The notes beneath the pieces were generated by a model that saw only the letters and a program-made list of their open reading frames with translations, was not told the origin of the DNA and made no database searches. Both the position numbers and the translations under genes were made by a program. Source: Fibrobacter sp. (GTDB lineage Bacteria > Fibrobacterota > Fibrobacteria > Fibrobacterales > Fibrobacteraceae). From it: a DNA stretch of 47,015 nt. This document shows positions 24,433 through 32,113 of the stretch, piece by piece. The stretch's first letter is position 1. The number at the start of each line of letters is the position of its first letter. The stretch covers positions 1-47,015 of the forward strand of contig JAEERM010000013.1 in NCBI GenBank assembly GCA_016285835.1, given 5' to 3'.

Positions 24433-25530
24433 TTAAAAATCATCTTTTACACAACGAACACTAGCAAAACTCGTCTTAAACTGACTTCGTTGATAAGCCC
24501 CTTTATTTTTTTTATCGAAATAAATATTATAAAAACGATCTTTTCCATTTTCATCAGAAGTAGCTAAATAGGTTACGCCATCATAATCAAAATGTTCATC
24601 AGAGTAGTCATTGGTGTATACAGATAATAAAGAAAAACCATAAGAATCATCACCATTATTTTCTCTACTCCTCAATCTTTTTCCAGCAACATCTTCTCCT
24701 CCTACAAAATCAATTAATTTTTTAAAATCAGATAGTGATGGAACATGCCATCCAGTAGGACAAATTCCCGATACAGGCTTTTGCGGTTTACAAAGCGTTT
24801 GTGCATCACATTTTTCATTACCTGTATTATATTTCCCCCCTTGATCTACTATCGCAGACCAATAACATAATCTACCATATTTTAAACAAGAGCTTGTATC
24901 CGAATCGCAATGACATACGGCCCAACCATTTTCTTGATAGTCTAAATTCAAATTTTCAGCCATCCATTCTTGCTCGCCAATTTTAACAGTTTTATATATT
25001 TTACCATCATGATCATCATACAATGTTCCATATATACAAGTATCTACCAAATCAGTTTTACATATTCCCGTTGAAACTGAACTGCTGGAACTACGTTGCT
25101 CATTACTAGATAAATTTTCCTTGGTTGAAGATGACGATTCGTCAGGCCTTGTACTAGACGAGTTTTCCTTGGTTGAAGATGACGATTCGTCAGGCCTTGT
25201 ACTAGACGAGTTTCCCTTGGTTGAAGATGACGATTCGTCAGGCCTTGTACTAGACGAGTTTCCCTTGGTTGAAGATGACGATTCGTCAGGCCTTGTACTA
25301 GACGAGTTTCCCTTGGTTGAAGATGACGATTCGTCATTTTTATCGCTAGATGTATTTACTTTAGAATCTTTTTCACTACTTGATGACGCAAGTTTTTTCC
25401 CACTAGAAGAAAAATCATTCCCTTTAACTGAAGAACTTGTATCCTCCGATGGGTTTAATGGATTTCCATTAGAACTATCGTCACCACATGAAATTAAAAA
25501 CATAATAATAACGATTAAAACTTTTTTCAT
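24433..25530 (-). CDS. TIGR02145-domain lipoprotein with Ser/Thr-rich tandem repeats
   Basis: From the ATG at 25530 (AAGGTGGG upstream) the 365-residue product has a lipoprotein signal with LISC (Cys at residue 15). Residues of about 20-160 are a Ser-rich linker containing five copies of DESSSSTK followed by GN or EN. The C-terminal 210 residues form the Fibrobacter major paralogous domain: DGKIYKTVKIGEQEWMAENL, CLKYGRLCYW, GICPTGWHVPSLSDF and the final ASVRCVKD. It should be anchored in the outer membrane with the domain displayed at a distance on the linker. The function of the domain is unknown. It begins 13 bases after the TcA-like fragment. Confidence 0.85.
   Translation of the reverse strand: MKKVLIVIIMFLISCGDDSSNGNPLNPSEDTSSSVKGNDFSSSGKKLASSSSEKDSKVNTSSDKNDESSSSTKGNSSSTRPDESSSSTKGNSSSTRPDESSSSTKGNSSSTRPDESSSSTKENSSSTRPDESSSSTKENLSSNEQRSSSSSVSTGICKTDLVDTCIYGTLYDDHDGKIYKTVKIGEQEWMAENLNLDYQENGWAVCHCDSDTSSCLKYGRLCYWSAIVDQGGKYNTGNEKCDAQTLCKPQKPVSGICPTGWHVPSLSDFKKLIDFVGGEDVAGKRLRSRENNGDDSYGFSLLSVYTNDYSDEHFDYDGVTYLATSDENGKDRFYNIYFDKKNKGAYQRSQFKTSFASVRCVKDDF
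25123..25336. repeat. 48-bp tandem direct repeats, four full units and one partial
   Basis: The unit beginning GGTTGAAGATGACG recurs at 25123, 25171, 25219, 25267 and 25315 with an exact 48-bp period. Copies differ at one position (T or C in the TTTTCCTT/TTTCCCTT segment), changing Glu to Gly in the linker. The period is a multiple of 3, so gain or loss of units changes linker length without a frameshift. This is coding DNA and not a CRISPR. Confidence 0.95.
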
Positions 25531-25543
25531 CGCGTCCCACCTT

Positions 25544-26194
25544 TTATTTATTTCTTGCAGAATAACTAATGTAAATAACGATGTCTTCAATGGAATCTTT
25601 TTTAAATGAATCGCTATCGTTTATCAACAATTTCCATTTTGAATCAAGGCCAGCACCTTCAAATGGAGAATATTTGTCGTTTTTAAAGGTGAATTCAAAT
25701 TTGCCACAATCTAAATTTGCCGTACTAGTAGCCATTGTTTTCACACCTATTCTATTCTGAACCTCTATATCACCAGCCCAAAGCGTATTACTTTCTAAAG
25801 TCAGTTTGGAATCAAGATATATTCCTGGATAACTAGGAGCAATAACTTGTATGCGAACATCACGAATTCGGCAAAATGAACAATCCAAACCAGCTGTAAT
25901 TGCATTCTCATTTATTTCAAAGGAACATTCTGTACCTATCGTTAGTTCTTGTAAAACTGTTTTTTTTGGATCAAAAATGCTTTTTAGTTTTTTCAAGCTT
26001 ATCGGCCTTGTTATCTCCAATTCATTCTTATCATTCTCAAGATAGGCCACTTCCATAGCATGTAAGTCCGCAATCAGCCTATCAGCGGAGAGCAGCCCAC
26101 TGTACGCCCCGTCCCAATAGCTGTTACTAATGAACGATTTCGCGTTGCCCATGTCCGTGTCTCCTATTTCAAAATGGTAACACTTTTCGGCCAT
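25544..26194 (-). CDS. Isolated C-terminal part of a Tc toxin TcA subunit
   Basis: The 216-residue reading frame matches the end of insecticidal-type TcA proteins from start to finish. AEKCYHFEIGD and SFISNSYWDGAYSGLLSADR correspond to the last helices of the pore-forming part. The segment MEVAYLENDKNELEITRPIS matches the conserved LE-T-R-SL stretch, IRDVRIQVIA to SKLTLES matches the first TcB-binding strands, and GKFEFTFKNDKYSPFEGAGL plus IEDIVIYISYSARN match the terminal strands. Full TcA is around 2500 residues; the rest is absent. Protein-like similarity (KVAK before MAEK) seems to continue past the ATG to a stop about 50 bases upstream, so the ATG may be internal to a truncated gene. It could be a remnant or a functional stand-alone domain. 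Confidence 0.75.
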   Translation of the reverse strand: MAEKCYHFEIGDTDMGNAKSFISNSYWDGAYSGLLSADRLIADLHAMEVAYLENDKNELEITRPISLKKLKSIFDPKKTVLQELTIGTECSFEINENAITAGLDCSFCRIRDVRIQVIAPSYPGIYLDSKLTLESNTLWAGDIEVQNRIGVKTMATSTANLDCGKFEFTFKNDKYSPFEGAGLDSKWKLLINDSDSFKKDSIEDIVIYISYSARNK

Positions 26195-26254
26195 CTTGGC
26201 AACTTTCGAAGACCTTTTCCAAACGCAATTCAGCCATTATTGTATATTCTAACT

Positions 26255-26743
26255 ATGCGTCTGCACTCGTACATCTTCCCTGCGTTGGGCCTGCCCCTGT
26301 TGGTTTACGGCTCGTTGCTCGGCATTGCCGCGGCGAGTGCAGCCACGCCCCCAAAAGAGTCCCCAAAGGAGGCCCAAAAGGAGCAGGTAGCCCCGGCTCC
26401 CGGTTCCGAGGGCGACACGCTCACCGTTGAGGACAAACGAATGGCATACCTTGTCTACAAACTGCTGGACAAGGACGGGAAGATCAAAGGCGCCGACATC
26501 AAGCGCGGGGAAAAACTGTTCTACCAGAACTGCAGGCCCTGCCACGGCGAAGACGGTCACCGCATCAACTTCACGCCAGGCCAAGGTGGCACCTTTATCG
26601 GCCAGCGCGCTCGCAACGACATGCCCACGTTCTGGCACCAGATGAACTTTGGCGACGAAGAGCGCAACATGCAGGCCTACTACGACGAAATCCCGCTCGA
26701 CGAGATGATCGACATTGCCGGGTACGCCCAAACTCTGCCCTAG
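26255..26743 (+). CDS. Periplasmic monohaem c-type cytochrome
   Basis: The 162-residue product has an N-terminal signal or anchor helix (about 8-30, ending AAASAA), an Ala/Pro/Glu/Lys linker, and a cytochrome c domain with the haem motif CRPCH at residues 93-97 preceded by KRGEKLFYQN. Met residues in NDMPTFWHQM could supply the sixth ligand. It would carry electrons in the periplasm. The ATG at 26255 is used because the upstream extension has no signal-like character. It is a single gene with no cytochrome maturation or oxidase genes beside it. Confidence 0.85.
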   Translation: MRLHSYIFPALGLPLLVYGSLLGIAAASAATPPKESPKEAQKEQVAPAPGSEGDTLTVEDKRMAYLVYKLLDKDGKIKGADIKRGEKLFYQNCRPCHGEDGHRINFTPGQGGTFIGQRARNDMPTFWHQMNFGDEERNMQAYYDEIPLDEMIDIAGYAQTLP

Positions 26744-26754
26744 GGTCTAAACAC

Positions 26755-26775
26755 AAAAAAAGCCCGAACCTCGGG
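26755..26775 (-). terminator. Intrinsic terminator of the secreted-protein gene
   Basis: Read on the minus strand, CCCGA and TCGGG pair around a 3-base loop and are followed by a run of seven T. It lies 46 bases past the stop at 26821. On the plus strand it also sits just after the cytochrome stop. Confidence 0.8.
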
Positions 26776-26820
26776 TCTAAGTCCTTGATAATTGGGAAGT
26801 TATAACAAACGATTCTATTA

Positions 26821-27393
26821 CTAGAACGACGGCGACTGGGTAGGCGGTTTCTTGCGCGTTATGTTCGCTTCTTTGGCCAAACCACGATGCGTCACGGTGC
26901 CGATGGCGAAATAACGGCCATCCTTCTGGACTATTGCGGTATAGATATCCAGCGCCTTTACGGAGAACCACTGCTGGTACAGATTGTGGATGCCCTCGCG
27001 CAGGTCTGTATCTTTAAGGGTGGGGTCCTGGGAGGATTGCCCGTACTTTGCCGTGAACTGGTCCGACATGTAGGCTACCGCTTCGAACGATTTGGAGAGC
27101 CTAGCGCGTTCGACCCGACCGGTCCTCACCTCGAAGGCATAGAACTTGTCGTTCTTGTTGAAAATGAAGTCCACCTGCACGGGTAAATCGGCGAGCATGT
27201 AAACGGGAATCACCACACGTTCGCCCTCGCCGCTACGTCCGTAGGGCTCGTAACCCAGCTTCATCACCTCTTCGATAACAGTCTCACGGGTAGACCCGAA
27301 AGGGATACCCGCAAAAGAGGTAACATGCTGGGCTAGCGCTTCCATAGAAAGCGCCAGCACAATCAGTGTGGCTATAAATCCGTTTCTAAACAC
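26821..27393 (-). CDS. Secreted protein of unknown function
   Basis: The 190-residue product starts at GTG with AGGAGA 5-6 bases upstream and has a signal peptide (about 1-21, MEALAQ). The mature part opens with FAGIPFGSTRETVIEEVMKLG, a pattern seen in small periplasmic proteins that track peptide length or substrate, and contains VDFIFNKNDKFYAFEVRTG. The C-terminal tail is basic and Pro-rich. I do not recognise a named family. It is divergent from aroC, sharing a 94-base upstream region. Confidence 0.65.
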   Translation of the reverse strand: MFRNGFIATLIVLALSMEALAQHVTSFAGIPFGSTRETVIEEVMKLGYEPYGRSGEGERVVIPVYMLADLPVQVDFIFNKNDKFYAFEVRTGRVERARLSKSFEAVAYMSDQFTAKYGQSSQDPTLKDTDLREGIHNLYQQWFSVKALDIYTAIVQKDGRYFAIGTVTHRGLAKEANITRKKPPTQSPSF

Positions 27394-27487
27394 GCAATTC
27401 TCCTAAAACCAATGTAAAACATAATAAACTTTAGGCGAAAAAGCACCCTTTTTGTAAAAAAATGGCTCCTTTATCTATATTTTTATC

Positions 27488-28576
27488 ATGTTTAGCACAT
27501 TTGGTAACATTTTTGCAATATCCACGTGGGGTGAATCACATGGTCCCGCGGTCGGAGCCGTCCTCGACGGGTGCCCCGCAGGCTTGCCCATTTGCGAAGC
27601 CGACATTCAAAAAGCGCTCGATCGCAGGCGCCCCGGACAGAGCAAAATGACCACCCCCCGCGCCGAAAAAGACCAGGTGAAAATCCTTTCGGGAGTCTTC
27701 GAAGGCAAGACGACGGGGACCCCCATCTGCTTCGCCGTCTTCAACGAGGACCAGCGCAGCGGTGACTATTCCGAAATTGCCAAATGGTACCGTCCGGGGC
27801 ATGCGGACCTGTGCTACGACATCAAGTATGGCTTCAGGGACTACCGCGGCGGTGGCCGCAGTTCCGCCCGCGAGACGATTGGCCGCGTGGCCGGAGGAGA
27901 AGTCGCCCGCATCCTTTTGAACAAGGTCGCAGGCACCGAAATCCTCGCATGGGTATCGTCCATCGGCGAGGTGGACTGCCCCGAGGTCGACATGGACAAA
28001 GTTACTCTGGAACAAATCGAAGCAAGCCCCGTGCGCTGCCCCGACAAGGCCGCAAGCGACGCGATGGAACAGGTCGTCCTCGGGGCACGGCAAAAAGCCG
28101 ACAGCGTTGGCGGCACCATCACGCTCCTGGTGAGAAACCCGCCCAAGGGCCTCGGCGAGCCGGTGTTCAACCGCCTCGACGCACTGCTCGCGCAGGCGAT
28201 GCTCAGCATCCCAGCCTGCAAGGGTTTCGAAATCGGGAGCGGGTTCAAGGCCGCCCGCATGTACGGCAGCGAACACAACGACGAGATTTACCACGACGAA
28301 ACCGGGTTCCACACGCGCACGAACAACGCCGGCGGGAGCCTTGGCGGCATCTCGAACGGTGAACCCATCGTATGCAGGCTCGCGTTCAAGCCCACGCCGA
28401 CGATTTCCCAGGAGCAGAACACCGCAAGCCGCGAAGGCGAAAACGGCACGCTCGCCGCGAAGGGCCGGCACGACCCCTGCGTCGCCGTGCGCGCCCCCGT
28501 GATTGTCGAAAGCATGGCGGCTTTGGTCCTTGCAGACTTGTTCCTGCAGCAGAAGCGCAACGATATTGGCCTCTAA
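27488..28576 (+). CDS. aroC: Chorismate synthase
   Basis: The cytosolic enzyme makes chorismate from EPSP in the last common step of aromatic amino acid synthesis, using reduced FMN. The 362-residue protein shows all three family signatures: GESHGPAVGAVLDGCPAG near residue 16, RGGGRSSARETIGRVAGG near 120, and a C-terminal KGRHDPCVAVRAPVIVE. The start is fixed by the conserved FGNIFAISTWGESHG. No ribosome site is visible. Its stop overlaps the probable start of lpxK. Confidence 0.96.
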   Translation: MFSTFGNIFAISTWGESHGPAVGAVLDGCPAGLPICEADIQKALDRRRPGQSKMTTPRAEKDQVKILSGVFEGKTTGTPICFAVFNEDQRSGDYSEIAKWYRPGHADLCYDIKYGFRDYRGGGRSSARETIGRVAGGEVARILLNKVAGTEILAWVSSIGEVDCPEVDMDKVTLEQIEASPVRCPDKAASDAMEQVVLGARQKADSVGGTITLLVRNPPKGLGEPVFNRLDALLAQAMLSIPACKGFEIGSGFKAARMYGSEHNDEIYHDETGFHTRTNNAGGSLGGISNGEPIVCRLAFKPTPTISQEQNTASREGENGTLAAKGRHDPCVAVRAPVIVESMAALVLADLFLQQKRNDIGL

Positions 28577-29426
28577 AAAAAGAAACTTGCTACTGTACCC
28601 CTTAGCAGCGCTGTACCGCGCCGCTTATGTTATACACCACCGGCTGTGCCTTAGGCCCGGCCGGCCGACAACGCACGCCCAGGTCGTGATTGTCGGGGCA
28701 TACCGTAACGGCGGTGCGGGCAAGACGCCCTTTTGCATCTGGCTTGCAAACAAACTTTGCGACCAAGGGAAAAAAGTCGCCGTACTCTGCCATGCGGCTG
28801 CAAAAGACGAAGCCGAACTACTCAAGAACAAACTCCCCCGCTGCACCGTACTTGCCACGCGAAACCGCTACACGGCCGCACACAAGCTGGACCCGGATTT
28901 CGATATCATCCTCTGCGACGACGGCTTCGAGGATTCCCGCCTGCAATTCGCAAAAGCGATATGCCTCGAATGGGGTGACGAGCCGCAAGGCATCGCCGAC
29001 TTGTTCCCTGCAGGTAGGGCTCGGAGCCTCGTAAAGGACCACAAGAACATCGCACTCCGGCTGAATTGCGCAGGCGCCACCCCCGATGTCTATTTTTGCA
29101 TACAGCAAATCCGCAACACCCAAGGCCATGCACCCGAAGCCTCCGCCACACTCGTGGCCGGAATCGGCGACCCGCAAAGGTTCTTCCACGACATGGAGCA
29201 CATAGGGCTGCAAATACAAAAGTCCATCGCCCTGCGGGACCACGACACGGGAATCAAAAACATTGTATCCAAACTGCTCGCAGAGGGGCATAACGTTATC
29301 ACCACCGAAAAAGACGCAAGCCGACTTAGCACAGATTCCGCCACGCACGCCAAGTTGTTCGTAGCTGTCCAAATTGTGAATGTGACCCCAGAAGCCGAAG
29401 CCAGAATCATGGCCCTCCTGCGCTAG
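28566..29426 (+). CDS. lpxK: Tetraacyldisaccharide 4-kinase, compact form
   Basis: The membrane-associated kinase phosphorylates the lipid A disaccharide at the 4-prime position. A hydrophobic N terminus (LLLYPLAALYRAAYVIH) precedes VIVGAYRNGGAGKTP, the lipid-kinase P-loop, then IILCDDGFEDSRL (usually DDGLQH) and DLFPAGRARS. At 286 residues from TTG at 28566 it is shorter than the usual 320-340; the segment between P-loop and DDG lacks the usual RGYG and GDE motifs. The TTG is chosen because it overlaps the aroC stop and the upstream in-frame codons lie inside aroC. The gene confirms that the cell makes lipid A. Confidence 0.85.
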   Translation: MASKKRNLLLYPLAALYRAAYVIHHRLCLRPGRPTTHAQVVIVGAYRNGGAGKTPFCIWLANKLCDQGKKVAVLCHAAAKDEAELLKNKLPRCTVLATRNRYTAAHKLDPDFDIILCDDGFEDSRLQFAKAICLEWGDEPQGIADLFPAGRARSLVKDHKNIALRLNCAGATPDVYFCIQQIRNTQGHAPEASATLVAGIGDPQRFFHDMEHIGLQIQKSIALRDHDTGIKNIVSKLLAEGHNVITTEKDASRLSTDSATHAKLFVAVQIVNVTPEAEARIMALLR

Positions 29427-29447
29427 CCGGACAACCACAAAAAAAAC

Positions 29448-29461
29448 GATGCTGGAGCATC
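29448..29461. terminator. Possible terminator hairpin after lpxK
   Basis: GATGC and GCATC pair around a 4-base loop; an A-run lies upstream and TTTTT about 8 bases downstream. The stem is short, so efficiency is doubtful. Confidence 0.4.
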
Positions 29462-29510
29462 TTGAACTACTTTTTCGAACAATATTATTTTTATATTACG
29501 TAAATGTAAT
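29462..29510 (+). promoter_or_regulatory. Promoter/operator region of the AAA ATPase gene
   Basis: TTGAAC (29462-29467) could be a -35 box with TATTAT (29483-29488) as -10, at short 15-base spacing. Just downstream an inverted repeat ATTAC (29495-29499) and GTAAT (29506-29510) spaced by 6 bases lies between the promoter and the ATG at 29529 and could bind a repressor. Confidence 0.35.
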
Positions 29511-29528
29511 CGTACCAGGAAATATCCA

Positions 29529-31034
29529 ATGACCCTTACCGAACGCATATCCAAACTTGTACAATCCCTTTCTGTCGGCATCCCCGAACGCGAATTCTGC
29601 TTCCAGCTCGCCTTCCTCGGCGTAATTATCAGCGAACCCTTCTACATTTTCGGCCGTTGCGGCTCGGGCAAGTCCCTCCTGACAAAGCGCCTCATCGCCA
29701 CCTTCCGCAACCCAAAAGTGCTCAAGTTCGGCAAGAGGGAGATGGATTTCCCCGAAAAGCTCGCCGGCTACGACATGATTATCTTCAAGGGGTTCAATCC
29801 CTCAAGCGAACTCACGAAGCACAACCTCCAGGTCGCCATCCAGGACCGCGAAGATATTCCGCTGGTTATCCTCGGCGAAATCCGCCCCGAAACGGCAATG
29901 CGCCAGACGGGCATGGCCGACCGCATTACGCTCACCATCACGCTCCCCGAAAGCCTCTCGTCGCCTGCACTGTGCCACCTGCTGCAAAACCAGTTCGAAA
30001 TCGAGAACTTCACCGTGGACCCGGAACTGACCATCTCCACCGAAGAACGGCGCCAGTGGCTGAGCGAAATCAAGCAAGTCTCGCTTTCTGAAGATGTCCT
30101 CGGCATCATCGGCCAACTCTCCGAAGCCGCAGACAACAACGACCTCTACATTTCCATCCGTCAATGGATGTCGCTGACCGACCTCATCAAGGCGACAGCA
30201 TTCTTCAACGGCAGGAAAGAAGCGAACATCACCGACACGTTCCTCCTGGGCACGGCTGTATGGGGCAAGACCTCCACGAGCAGGGTCCTCATGCAGAGCT
30301 ACAGCGAAGTCCTCCACAAGCAGTTGCTCAAGGAAGTGCCCGGCGCGTTCGAGCAGGACTACGACACCGAAGATCTCGCCTACCGCATCGATCTTATTTC
30401 CCGGACAAGCAACAACTGCTACGACACGCACACGCTCAACAACCAGCAGTGCCTCTACTACAGGATTACCATCAGCGGCGAACCTGTACACCTGTACGTT
30501 CCGCTGTACCGCATCGAGACCGAAGAAGACTTCCACCCGTTCAACGAATTGAACATGATCGAGAAGCGCGTCATGTGCAACTACCACGGGACATCGACTT
30601 GCACCATCAGCATCGACTCCGCGGTGAAAGGCGTGAACGCGCACAGGGCCGGCCCAGTCCGCGCGGGCACCGCGGTACGCTTCGAGGAATTCGCGAAACT
30701 GCCCACCTATATCGTCAAGGAAAACGACCCCCAGATTATTGCGAACAAGCGTGAACAGCTGGCAAAAATCGCGCAGGAAATCCGCGAAGTCTCCGAAAAG
30801 GAGAACCAGAAGCTCCGCGCCTGCAAGGCAATCTACCAGGCGCTCAAGGCCTCGGCAGACAACGTTTTCTGCGACCCCAAGACGCTGGCAAACGCACAGC
30901 AGGTGGTCAAGGACAAGTTCGACAGCACGGCCGCCCTGCTAAAGAAAATAAAGGAAATCCACACGAACCTCATCCAGCTGAACCGGAAACTGACCGAGAC
31001 CATCCAGAAGATGGCGCAGGGAGGCAACGGCTAG
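29529..31034 (+). CDS. RavA/MoxR-like AAA protein with degenerate Walker B
   Basis: The 501-residue protein begins with LTERISKLVQSLSVGIPERE, as in RavA, and has a Walker A GRCGSGKS at residues 42-49. Later segments (EERRQWLSEIKQVSLSEDVL; SIRQWMSLTDLIKATAFFNG) align well with the lid and helical region of RavA. At the Walker B position it reads YDMIIFKGFNP where RavA has hydrophobics then DEIWK, so the Asp-Glu pair is gone, and the segment before it is shortened. It may bind ATP but should hydrolyse it poorly. The C-terminal 140 residues are a coiled coil. No VWA partner gene (viaA) is adjacent. A strong terminator follows. Confidence 0.75.
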   Translation: MTLTERISKLVQSLSVGIPEREFCFQLAFLGVIISEPFYIFGRCGSGKSLLTKRLIATFRNPKVLKFGKREMDFPEKLAGYDMIIFKGFNPSSELTKHNLQVAIQDREDIPLVILGEIRPETAMRQTGMADRITLTITLPESLSSPALCHLLQNQFEIENFTVDPELTISTEERRQWLSEIKQVSLSEDVLGIIGQLSEAADNNDLYISIRQWMSLTDLIKATAFFNGRKEANITDTFLLGTAVWGKTSTSRVLMQSYSEVLHKQLLKEVPGAFEQDYDTEDLAYRIDLISRTSNNCYDTHTLNNQQCLYYRITISGEPVHLYVPLYRIETEEDFHPFNELNMIEKRVMCNYHGTSTCTISIDSAVKGVNAHRAGPVRAGTAVRFEEFAKLPTYIVKENDPQIIANKREQLAKIAQEIREVSEKENQKLRACKAIYQALKASADNVFCDPKTLANAQQVVKDKFDSTAALLKKIKEIHTNLIQLNRKLTETIQKMAQGGNG

Positions 31035-31069
31035 GCTTTTTGCGACGGTAAAACATCATTTTGGCAATC

Positions 31070-31097
31070 GGGGCCCCGCAAAGGGCCCCTCTTTTTC
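31070..31097 (+). terminator. Intrinsic terminator of the RavA-like gene
   Basis: GGGGCCC (31070-31076) pairs with GGGCCCC (31083-31089) around a 6-base loop and is followed by a T-rich tract. Confidence 0.88.
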
Positions 31098-31101
31098 GTT
31101 G

Positions 31102-31189
31102 TTTTGCATTGTAAAAAATCACTAATTTTTAGAATATGTATGGAAAATTGCTTATTTTTTTATAAAAAATGCATTTTTGCATTGTAAAA
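31102..31189. repeat. Two identical 15-bp boxes upstream of a TIGR02147 gene
   Basis: TTTTGCATTGTAAAA occurs at 31102-31116 and again at 31175-31189, 73 bases apart, close to seven helical turns. Each box is an imperfect palindrome (TTTT-CA-TG-AAAA arms), as expected for a dimeric regulator. The second box abuts the -35 element. Confidence 0.7.
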
Positions 31190-31192
31190 GTA

Positions 31193-31220
31193 TTGACTTT
31201 TAAATTTTTTTGTTTATGTT
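31193..31220 (+). promoter_or_regulatory. Promoter of the TIGR02147-lipoprotein pair
   Basis: TTGACT (31193-31198) and TATGTT (31215-31220) are spaced by 16 bases. Transcription would start near 31227, leaving a leader of about 44 bases with an AAGGAGGG ribosome site before ATG 31271. Confidence 0.55.
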
Positions 31221-31270
31221 TAAAACAGATCCGACAGAATCGAACCATCGAGATGTGGGAAGGAGGGTCC

Positions 31271-32104
31271 ATGAAGGACATATTTGAATACACGGGGTAC
31301 CGGCAATACATCGCCGACTACTATGCCGAAAAGAAAGAAAAGACCGCATTCACCTGGCGTGAATTCGCAAAAATTGCGGGATTCTCTTCGTCGGTTTACC
31401 TCAAGTACGTAAGCGAGGGGCAGTTCAGCCTGAGCGAAGACGCCGTGGAACGCGTGGCCGACGCCATGCATCTCGCGGGACAGCGCCGCGAGTACTTCCG
31501 CGAAATGGTGCAGTTCGACCATGCAAAAACCGATGAGACCAAGAAAGACGCATTCAACAAAATGCTCACCATCGCAACCCAAAACAAGGCAAAAGTCATC
31601 GAGGGTGACGCCTTCCGCTATTTCGACAGTTGGAAGAACCCGGTACTCCGTGAACTTGCGCCCGTAATGCCGGGAGCGAAGCCGCTTGCGCTTGCCCACG
31701 CATGCCGCCCCAAAATCAGCGCTGCCGAAGTGAGCGAATCGCTCAACTTCCTTGTCAAGGCAGACCTGCTGCAGAAAGACGAAAACGACAACTACGTACA
31801 GACCGATCGCGTGGTGACGACAGGGCCCCTGGGTGCTGCCGCCGTCGCCATCCGTGGAATGCACCGGCAGATGGGCGAATTCGCATTGGAGGCCATCGAG
31901 GGCGTGCCGCAAGACGAACGTCACTTTTCGGGCATCACTCTCGGCATCACCCGCAATGCCTACCACGAGATTGTCGAGGAAATCGCGACATTCCGCAAAA
32001 GAATCATTGAAATCGCCACTAGGGAAAAAGACACCGACGAGGTGTACCGCCTGAACGTCCAGTTCTTCCCGATGACAAACAAATCAGAAATTAAAAAAGG
32101 ATAG
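31271..32104 (+). CDS. TIGR02147-family protein, second paralogue
   Basis: The 277-residue protein is one residue shorter than its paralogue at 18358-19194. It shares the layout: FEYTGYRQYIADYYAEKK at the start, a helix-turn-helix-like TWREFAKIAGFSSSVYLKYV, and the C-terminal YRLNVQFFPM. The family is characteristic of Fibrobacter and of unknown function; DNA binding is inferred. A perfect AAGGAGGG ribosome site fixes the ATG at 31271. It is followed after 9 bases by a TIGR02145 lipoprotein, and its promoter carries paired 15-bp boxes. Confidence 0.87.
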   Translation: MKDIFEYTGYRQYIADYYAEKKEKTAFTWREFAKIAGFSSSVYLKYVSEGQFSLSEDAVERVADAMHLAGQRREYFREMVQFDHAKTDETKKDAFNKMLTIATQNKAKVIEGDAFRYFDSWKNPVLRELAPVMPGAKPLALAHACRPKISAAEVSESLNFLVKADLLQKDENDNYVQTDRVVTTGPLGAAAVAIRGMHRQMGEFALEAIEGVPQDERHFSGITLGITRNAYHEIVEEIATFRKRIIEIATREKDTDEVYRLNVQFFPMTNKSEIKKG

Positions 32105-32113
32105 GAGGGAACC

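Noticed and set aside
25044..25337. Repetitive minus-strand frame and CRISPR-like regular spacing
   Set aside because: The 48-bp units are contiguous with no spacers and lie inside the lipoprotein coding frame; the alternative frame is a shadow.
31169..31270. Upstream ATG for the second TIGR02147 gene
   Set aside because: It precedes the predicted promoter and one of the 15-bp boxes, while ATG 31271 has a perfect ribosome site and matches the start of the paralogue.
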